Origin: Lunularia cruciata
Lineage: Eukaryota; Streptophyta; Marchantiopsida; Lunulariales; Lunulariaceae
Reading direction: 5' to 3'
Assembly: GCA_948567375.1 (NCBI GenBank)
Contig: OX419761.1
Span: 5,644,501-5,708,500, forward strand
Length of the DNA: 64,000 bases
Within the stretch, counting starts at the first letter, position 1; each line of letters starts with the position of its first letter. This document shows, piece by piece, positions 55,966-64,000 of this stretch. The notes under the pieces are model-generated. The model was not told the DNA's origin. It saw nothing but the letters and a program-made list of their open reading frames with translations, and did not search any database. A program made the position numbers and the translations under genes.

Positions 55966-58900
55966 ATGTTCCAGATATATGATGAGAAAACCTTAAAAGA
56001 TGAGTTCAGAATCGCAACAGTCCTATCAAAACTCAAGAAGTCCATCCAGCGCACTCGGGAGCAAACTGTAAAGGTAGACTTTCATGTTTTCTTAACGCAT
56101 GGGATGTCCAGTTTTGGAAAATAACCTGTGAAGCCATCTTAAATTAGGAATCCACATTATTTAAGATACATTTTCTAAATCTTAATCTTGCGAAATGTAA
56201 TATGGTCTCACAGGAAAAGGTTGAGCAAAATCAACTACGGATGATCAAATATCTGGACCATTTAACGAATGTCGCAAGCACTGATAAGCCAAGGTCCGAA
56301 TATGATCCGATTCGCTGCGTCCAAACGGTTGTATCTTCTTTTGAAAATGAGAAAGTACAACTGGATATATTCTCTGGTTCAGAAACGAATTGCGCTTCTG
56401 AATCAGAGCAATCGGTGCTATACTGCAATGCTGTTCCAGTCCGTTTTGTAAGTCTTTCTCAAGTGGACCAACGGCCTCCCCGCTTCACCACATGGGTATT
56501 CGTGGATAGGTAAACCTCGCTAACTAAATTAGGCTCAGGTGCTACCATCATCCGAACATCGCCTTAGTCAAAGTAGAATGTCTTTGGCATTTACTCAGCA
56601 ATGTCTTGACTCTTTTGACTTTGTCGTCATGTTCGTAGATCTATCCTTTATTTCGTATGAGTATCTAATACATTGTGAACTATCTATATTAGTCATGAAC
56701 CTGTGATTAAGATGTTCAAATCACCCTGTAAATAAGGAGCATATCTCCAGAGTGTTCGCTGCATCGAAGGGGATTTGGGTCAGATCACCGAGAACATTGC
56801 AATGCTATGTTCGAAGTTACTGAAGTGTAGATGAAAATTGTAGTTCTGATTTTCACGTGACACCATATCCAGACCTGATAGATACTGTCAAGTTGTAATA
56901 CTGATGGCACAAAACGTGGATTACAGAAATAAATGGATAATGAAGCCGAATTCGATTAGACATGAACGAAATCGAATGCAATTGATCATGTCCCAGGAAT
57001 CGTCCCAAGAAATGTCACCGCATGGAGAAAATGCCGTTAAGAACTTCACTAATCAGGAAGACTACCTGATCTGGTTAGATACAACTTGCCTTCCAAATTC
57101 TCCACCATAGTGTATGTCTTTCCTTCCGAACAATGATGATGATATGACATGGCTCAGTTCTACGTCGAGTACTTTACAAGGTGTCGGATCCACTGTTAAG
57201 TTTTTCCTTGTTTTCGTTGGAGAGGAGATGTCGCATGGTCCCGATTGTGGCGTCAGATTGACGAGCTCGAGATATCTCAAACGTTGTGTATATAAACCTG
57301 TCCTGCCAGTAGTAAATTAACGTAATTAACGTGATAGTGGATCGTCCGATTCAACGGAGAATTGAGTTACAGGAAATCTGCGAATCAGGAAATAGCACAA
57401 GCTTAAGAATGGAACTACTAGTGAACTTGGTCTTCGTGATTATCATGTCATATCAATGACTAAATTCCGACAGTAAATCCTAGATAAACAGTGATATCCT
57501 CTGCTGACACGAGTTGAATTTCTCTGTTTGCTGAGATGACCTATCCGATTTCTGAAGTATCGGGGTTGATGTTTCAGGATGGCTTATAGGACTTTGCAAA
57601 CGATGAACCGAATTTATATTCATAAAATTGCCGAATTATGTAAGCGTAACCCTGATGAGATTCAGGTAATTGCAACTCAAGTCGGTTCAAAAGATTTGCC
57701 TTATGAATTAAATCTTTCGTCCCATTCATCAGAAATGGTAGCCATTTATGCTTTCGACATGATTCCACTTGCTCTCGACATTCAGTTGATTAATCGGATA
57801 TTTCCCTTCAAATATGAAGGCAAGGTTTGAGGAGATACACAAAGACGAGGCTCTACAAGCGGACTGTGATAGATATGAAAAGATTACTTCAGTTGAGAAC
57901 AGTCTGGAGCAATCTAGTCGAGTTTTAGTGAAGACTTACGGGAAGTCGACAGGAGTTGAAGAGAATCAAAATCTCGCCTTTCTGGAAGACGTCAATTCAT
58001 TGACAAAGATGGTCAAGAATATTTGTGGAGATGATAAACTACATCAGGAAACGACACTTGATTTTGAGGAAGGTCGAAGACGAAGGAAAGAAAACGAGCG
58101 AAAAGTAGATTGGAACCTGGATAAAGAGATGAATACGTTCAATAACCTCTTTTGTCGAAGATGCTTGGTAAAATTTTCTCGGTGAATCTTAGTATTTCTA
58201 TTTCCACGAAAATTGCTTGATTCAATTATTGCAAGTTTCATGAACAATCAGGAATGTGGAGTTCACTTGATATATTCAAAGATAAATCCGTAGGCCTATA
58301 CGTAAATATACTATTAAGTTCTATGTGCAACAATGAACAGATCTTGATCGTCATGGACAACGTTATAAACTTAAAACCTGTGGCCTTGATCGTGACCGAG
58401 TTCAGGTATTCAACTGTCAGCTTCATGGCCCTTATCAGCCAATTATCTATGCTGTAAGTGCCACTATTTCAAGAAATCCTAATTACTTTCCACTGTTGCA
58501 GGTTGTGCATACAGCCTGCCTGCCATAACCATCTATGAATAATCCCAGGAGTTCGACCGTAGCTTTAAAATGCATCAAAGATTGATTATTGCAATCTGTA
58601 AACATGTGCAGATAGATTCTGAAACGCAGCAATCTGTGTCTTCTAAAACCCCGCAGGCCTCAAATCCCTGTTGTCCACAATGCTACCTGCTGGAAGAGAA
58701 CTTGAAGGTAATCTCGAATTTAAGGGCTTAAAAGTTTGTTCTGAATCCAAACAATTATTATATGTAGAGAGCTCCTGAAACGAAAACAGAGGACCGTTGG
58801 CGTTTATGCTTCTGAAAAGTGGCGTTGCAGCTTGGATAGAAATTTATCGTTAGAATGAACGACAAAATCCATTTGAATGTCAATTGAGCATTACCTCGAG

Positions 58901-61900
58901 TGAAGACGCACTGGTGGAAAGTTCCAGGGATGGATTTACCATAGTAGGAAGCAGACTCCCATTGACATGATCAAAACCTTCTTTGCAGAAAGAACAGGGT
59001 TCTGGCTCGTTCTTAGATGGAGGCAGAGGAGCCTGGAGTCTGCTGGAAGAGACCTTATTCAAGAAGGGGTTGCAAATTTTTGGGAGGAGTAGGTCAGCTT
59101 AAACTCGACTTTATCTTGAAAGTCTTAATTCAAAATAATTAATTTACAGCTAGGATCACAATATACTCTCGTGACATAGTTTGTAAGATCTGCTTTACTT
59201 CCTCAAATTAAGTTTTTCTATAATGCCCTCAGCAACCACCAGACTTATAAAGCTTGCACAGCTTCATATGTTCCACGAGAATAGACTAGCGTCGTATGTC
59301 CATAAGCTTAGGTGCACGATAATCTGTTCATTACTTCAGTGGTCATTACTAGAATCTAACCAGTTATGAAAATGTAAATATCGATGATGCCAATCCTCCC
59401 TATAAAATTTGTGCTCAAGATACAATAGATATATAGATATCCTGTTCTGGATGCTACAACTTGACTTCTGATTGATACGGATCATGATGGTGCAAAAGCT
59501 GCTTAATAGCTAAGAACTTACTTCAGCGGTGCAAGACTTGCAATGAAGTTGCAACGAAGATAAGTACTCAAGGTCTAGATCATGGGGAGATTCCACGTCG
59601 GGTTCAAGCTGCTGATCAGCCCGAAAATCGTTGCCTGGCCAAGATTTCTGGTGGTACATATCTGGTGAGCTATCTAGATGCTATGTCCACATGCATGCAG
59701 TTACCTTTCTGCTAAGAGCATCCCAGAGTTCGAAGCTTCGGCGAGTAAATTATATGCGCAAGTATCATCTAAGTTCCATTTACAGTACAAAATATTCTTG
59801 AAAGTATGCAACTGCTATGACTCTGAGGATATTCGTTGGTGTTCTGACCCATCCTAACTCACTCAGACTCAGTTGGAACCAAATAATGTTCCACAATGCT
59901 CACATTCTATCAATCACAATATTCTGCCTTACATCGTTGCTTATGGGATCCAGGATATAACCGGATCTAGAGTACGAACCGTTAAGAGAAAACTTGGTCG
60001 CAGGAAAAGACTTTCTGGGATACCTGCTAAATATGGGAGGAGAAACAGAGACGGTGAATATGCTTTGTGTCGCCAATTCACTCCTTGCGGATGCCTTGTT
60101 TGTGAGAAGGAATGTCCATGCAGAAATAGGAAAACCCATTGTGAAAAGTATTGTGGGTAAGTTCTCTTGCTTCTGGGATGAGTTATAGGCTGCCAAGAAC
60201 CAGCTACCAGTATATACTGTGTCCTGTAAGTAGCTCTTAGGTTGATCTCATAAGCGTCTTCTTCTACTGATGCAATCACTGGGGTCGATGTGTATCTGGG
60301 TATGCAGGTGCGCGAGAGAATGCAGAAACAGGTTCCCTGGCTGCAGTTGTTCCAAAAGTCACTGTCGCTTGAAATTTTGCCCATGCTTTGCTGCCGAGCG
60401 AGAGTGTGACCCAGATGTTTGCCGCAATTGTCCGCTAGAGTACGTGCATTTGGATGTTAAAGAAGAAGACGAAAGAGCACCACTGAATACTTTCGCATTG
60501 ATAATATGAAACATTACATTCAAATGATTGTCTCTCAGACTGGCATTTAGCAACCACAGACTCGAATGGACGCTCTGAAAGTGTAATAGCTAATTTGGCC
60601 CTCTTCTGTATGGGTTTCAAATATAGCATTTCTTACATTTATACACGATCAGCTGTGGAGATAGGGCATCTGGAGGTCCTTCTACAAGCAAAGCAATGGA
60701 GCAAAGTAGATGCCGCAATATGAAGCTTCTACAGGGTCAACACCAAGCTGTGAGAACAATCAGTTTATAATGCTCTTTTACTCGGATTTAGTAGAAGCCA
60801 GGTTGATGCTATTATGACACATGAGACGTGTAACCATCCTCCTGAAAAAAGTCTCAGGTTCTTAACTAGAACAAACTGAACTTTTGCATTGTATTATTTG
60901 TGCTTGCATTCGACTTCACAGGGTTTAGCCCGACCTGACATATACACTAACTAAACATTACAACCAGATCGCAATCGCAAGGTCCGACGTGAGTGGTTGG
61001 GGCGCTTTTCTGAAGGTACGTTGGTTTAGTAGGAAAATCTCAGCGGCTTCCAGTTCTATCGTAGTCGGAATGACTACATATGTCCGCTATCAATTCTGTG
61101 CGCAGAGACTTGAAAATCATAAGTAAAGGCAGATTTTGAGTCCCCTCTATGGCGATATCTGCAACTTGGGATGGGTTCCTGGTCTCGTTACTGTACTCAC
61201 TATATACCTAGCAAAAACTGTTGCCCTTGCCTTTTATTGGGTTAATTCAGGGATCGGTGAAGAAAGATGATATTCTTGGAGAATACGCGGGCGAGCTTAT
61301 ATCACATTTTGAAGCAGATAGACGAGGGAAAATCTACGACCAGCTTGATTGTTCTTTCCTTTTCAACCTGAATGATAAGGTGAATGCACAGTGAGTTGCT
61401 TTCTTGTGCATTGGTCTACAATATACAGATCCTGAGGTAGCGGTTTGATGAGAGAGCATTACACGAACATTTCTTACTTCTCCATATAAGTCAGGAACTA
61501 GTTGGTTCATCCTACAAGTACTATGTGAAGCAGTTACCTGGAAAATGAATTGGAGACAAGGATCTTCGTTGGTTTTCTGTAGAAGTTACAATCAAAATGG
61601 TGGATACTAAGTTTTGATATGTGATTGAATTTCGTTCGTCATGCAGTATGTTTTAGATGCTTTCCGCATAGGGAACAAGTTAAAGTTTTTAAACCACTCA
61701 TCCATGCCAAACTGCTATGCCAAGGTAAGGCTCTGTTCATGTAGCGATAATAATATGCAAGGTACATTGAAGTTATCTCTATGCTTCTAACTATTCGTGC
61801 TTGCGTCCATGCTTGCATATCTTTTTCGACTGTTTTGGACATCGTTGTGTTATCTAAATATAAATCCTTAATACTAGAAATTGCATTGTCAATCTTTCTT

Positions 61901-62283
61901 CAGAGGCCATCTGGTTCAGAGAATAATTGTAGAGGTAGCAATGGAAATTCTGATGTTTTGATCGTTATTTCCATGACGCAATTACTTCATTAATTTATCC
62001 ACGTCAGTGAAGGTCCCAAGGATAACGTATTGACGTGATCAGTTTCCTTTTTCTGACCCGACTGGGATTTGATACATATTCGCAGGTAATCTTGGTCGGA
62101 AGTGAACACAAAGTAGGTATTTTTGCTAAAAGGAATATCCATGCTGGTCAGGAGCTTTGTTTTGACTATGAATACGAGAAATTGCTTGGGGACAGAACTC
62201 CATCGTGGGCAAGGAGTATCCCTAGTCGTGGAAGTGAAAATTCTATACACAAGATCGAAATATCCGAACCAAGTATTCAATAA
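55966..62283 (+). CDS. E(z): Enhancer-of-zeste histone H3K27 methyltransferase (PRC2 catalytic subunit), 16 exons, about 803 aa
   Basis: PRC2 trimethylates histone H3 Lys27 to silence genes. I read 16 exons: 55966-56073, 56214-56509, 56882-57073, 57578-57665, 57820-58167, 58406-58453, 58612-58707, 58989-59092, 59499-59664, 59873-60156, 60308-60439, 60653-60749, 60968-61015, 61251-61379, 61647-61724, 62086-62283. All have GT-AG borders and agreeing phases; the sum is 2,412 bp. In order: [17 protein letters not shown] near the N-terminus, [10 protein letters not shown] (end of exon 2), [28 protein letters not shown] (exons 5-6), [10 protein letters not shown]...SCLIAKNLL (exons 8-9), and a basic patch [11 protein letters not shown]. 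The complete Cys-rich CXC domain follows (about 548-615, ending CDPDVCRNC), then SET (about 654-770) with [22 protein letters not shown] and ELCFDYEY. All SET catalytic elements look present. Uncertain points: the first ATG (a TGA lies in frame 27 bp upstream, but an AG acceptor at 55951-55952 allows an upstream exon), the weak acceptor before exon 9, and the exon 7-8 gap. Confidence 0.92.
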
Positions 62284-62557
62284 GAAACAACTTTCAAGGA
62301 CTTGTTTGGTTTTGAGTGACCTCTAATTCCATGGCAATGAAATTTAAGATGACTGAAAGAATATGGTAATTTACATGCCATTTTTTTGTTATTACAATCA
62401 GGGACAACCAAGTCACATGCTATCTTCTGTGTACGACAATCAATAATTTTTTCTTAATAAATAAAATTCTTCATTTTGTAATGGTGTGATGTGAGAAATA
62501 TTGTCCAAAATTATCATTTTAACTCATATTTATTTTAAGTAAATTTGATTTTGGGAA

Positions 62558-62594
62558 GGGAGAAGGCGACCGTGTAGAAAAAACGAAGAATTTG
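62558..62594 (+). repeat. Dispersed repeat motif, copy 3
   Basis: GAAGGCGACCGTGTAGAAAA followed by AACGAAGAAT (about 62561-62590). It differs by a CG-to-TG change from the other two copies. It is followed directly by a TTTGA microsatellite. Confidence 0.78.
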
Positions 62595-62616
62595 ATTTGA
62601 TTTGATTTGATTTGAT
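62590..62616. repeat. TTTGA microsatellite, five units
   Basis: Five consecutive TTTGA units (TTTGATTTGATTTGATTTGA and one more). Simple sequence. Confidence 0.95.
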
Positions 62617-64000
62617 TTTCAGGTAGATAAATAAAATTTCTTCATTTGGTAGACACGTGATGCGAGATATGGTCCAAATTTAAAATTTAAAAAATATTTA
62701 TTTCAGGTAAATTTAATCTTTAATTTTTATCTAAAAGGTGTAATCATCTTAAAAAGAACTTTTGGGGGAATAAATCTTCTAAAATAAATTTTATTGGTAA
62801 AATAAATAGCTCATGAAAAATGCAGAAATGCATGCTGGACATAATCTTTTCAATAGAAAATTTTGATTAAATAAAGAACTGTAAAAAATTTTCAATTCAA
62901 AGATATGAAAAATTTCAAAAGTAATGTATTCCAAAACATGAGGAGCATAGCTATCCTTCAAATTCAGCTTTCAAAAAACTAAATTCATCTCCTTGAAAAT
63001 TAGATTTGGAGAATACCAAATTTAAAGGAATATTTTAGAAGCCTCACTTTAAAGATGTTTTAAATTTTAATTAAAAAAGAAATATATGTGTATGATGTGC
63101 ATATGAAAGTAAGATGTGCATATTACATCTCCTCCAAAGTTAGATTTCAAGAAAATAATATTCAAGGAATGTTAAAAACCCATTTTTTTTTGTAAACTAA
63201 AAAGGAAAATTCTATATCAATACATGATGTGCATAGTTCTCCCTCGTCAAAGATACGCTTAGAAGATACACTAAAGCTTTTTTTAACTATTTTTCATGGT
63301 AAGATAAAGGCCTTTCATTTCATGGTTTTCTCTTATCAAACATAGGTTTCAAAGAATATAAAATTTTATAACTATATTTCATATGGTAAAATAGAGGCAT
63401 TTTAGGTCGGTCCATGCAAAGCAATAAATTCCAAATAGTAATGGAAAACCTAAACATATGTATGGAAAGTGTGAACGTTTCTGGACATGTTACTAACATT
63501 TCTTGTTATAAAAGAAGCATTTCAAATAAATAAAAAGAATAGATATGTAATGTTAGCAAACTTTGAAGACTATATTATCGCCTCTTCTAAATTTGTAAAA
63601 AAGAAGAGGATAACCCTTTCTTTTGTTCATTCTAGTATCTTTAAATAGAATAATTGGCACCTGATATATAGTTCAGCAATAACGAAATCTATGAAATACT
63701 AGTGCTTATGGAGTACCGTCCATATAAATATATCAATTATAAAGTTGTAAGTCTATTCTCCAAACTGTCATCGACATTATTATAAGCATTAAAGATGATA
63801 TGTTCTCGAGACTATTCAAATGGACAGTTAGACTATAGACTCAAATGAGTTCGAACTTTATAGTTTTTATCCGCGACCATTTTGTTTATAGGTTACATAT
63901 ATTTTTGTTACAAAATAAATTATGTTATACTAGTATCACATTATGATTCTCGTATAGGAAAGAAAATCCGTTCTCAAGAAGACCTTTGTCATATGTATAA

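Larger units (their letters stand above)
62455..62770. repeat. Imperfect duplication of about 166-bp period flanking a dispersed motif
   Basis: AATAAATAAAATTCTTCATTTTG...GTGATG.GAGA.AT..GTCCAAA (about 62457-62510) recurs as GATAAATAAAATTTCTTCATTTGG...GTGATGCGAGATATGGTCCAAA (about 62624-62676), each followed by TATTTATTT..AGTAAATTT-like sequence. Confidence 0.8.
62284..64000. other. AT-rich 3' flank of E(z), no further gene
   Basis: A/T-rich with many TTTAAA and AAATTT words. No gene and no clear terminator signal beyond AATAAA-type words (for example AATAAATAAAAT near 62457), which could serve polyadenylation of E(z). Confidence 0.5.

Noticed and set aside
58238-58457. Overlapping frames on both strands near 58.3 kb as separate small genes
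   Set aside because: They overlap the intron and the 48-bp exon 6 of E(z), whose splice phases fit the rest of the gene.
60359-60629. Minus-strand frames opposite the CXC exons
   Set aside because: Shadow of the conserved E(z) coding strand; no independent support.

Overview
This 64 kb window is nuclear DNA of a land plant. The evidence is two spliced SABATH-family carboxyl/N-methyltransferase genes (a family of streptophytes and land plants), a spliced Enhancer-of-zeste Polycomb gene with plant-type CXC-SET architecture, plant Ty3/gypsy retrotransposons including a chromovirus, and plant-type Helitron ends. Introns are compact (about 140-500 bp) while gene density is very low. That suits a bryophyte or other early-diverging lineage better than a conifer, but I cannot name the species. 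All coding calls were read by eye; no database search was run.

Region 1 (1 to about 18.2 kb) is a nest of decayed retrotransposons. From left to right it holds: the 3' end of a chromovirus (integrase, chromodomain, 726-bp LTR); a second gypsy element (gag, protease, RT, RNase H, integrase) whose integrase is split by a 2.39-kb solo-LTR-like insertion with TGTC...GACA ends and three tandem arrays; an inverted, diverged copy of that same LTR (about 8.9-11.04 kb); and a third gypsy element on the minus strand (16.08 to 11.04 kb). The third element has gag with a zinc knuckle, then a cytosine-5 DNA methyltransferase domain, then reverse transcriptase. A piece of a fourth RT and a small Helitron-like end close the block. 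Many in-frame stops are TAG where related elements have Gln (CAG). That is the scar expected from deamination of CHG-methylated cytosine.

Region 2 (18.2-54 kb) is mostly anonymous DNA with sparse genes. A complete 3-exon SABATH gene lies on the minus strand (20.6-22.6 kb) and a diverged paralogue with the same exon layout lies on the plus strand (41.7-43.3 kb). Between them are probable relics of a glycolipid-transfer-protein-like gene and a short-chain dehydrogenase. Other structures are a perfect 33-bp hairpin at 19.6 kb, nested inverted repeats at 18.8 kb, a tandem 0.2-kb duplication at 33 kb, a dispersed motif of about 35 bp found three times, and a GC-rich island with a perfect 59-bp duplication at 51.4 kb inside AT-rich DNA.

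Region 3 (54-64 kb) has a Helitron-like element with internal minisatellites, then an E(z) histone H3K27 methyltransferase gene. I could reconstruct it as 16 phase-consistent exons (803 codons), with two telo-box motifs about 1 kb upstream of its putative start. AT-rich DNA with a short duplication closes the window.

The item most worth pursuing is the gypsy element that carries its own C5 DNA methyltransferase between gag and pol.
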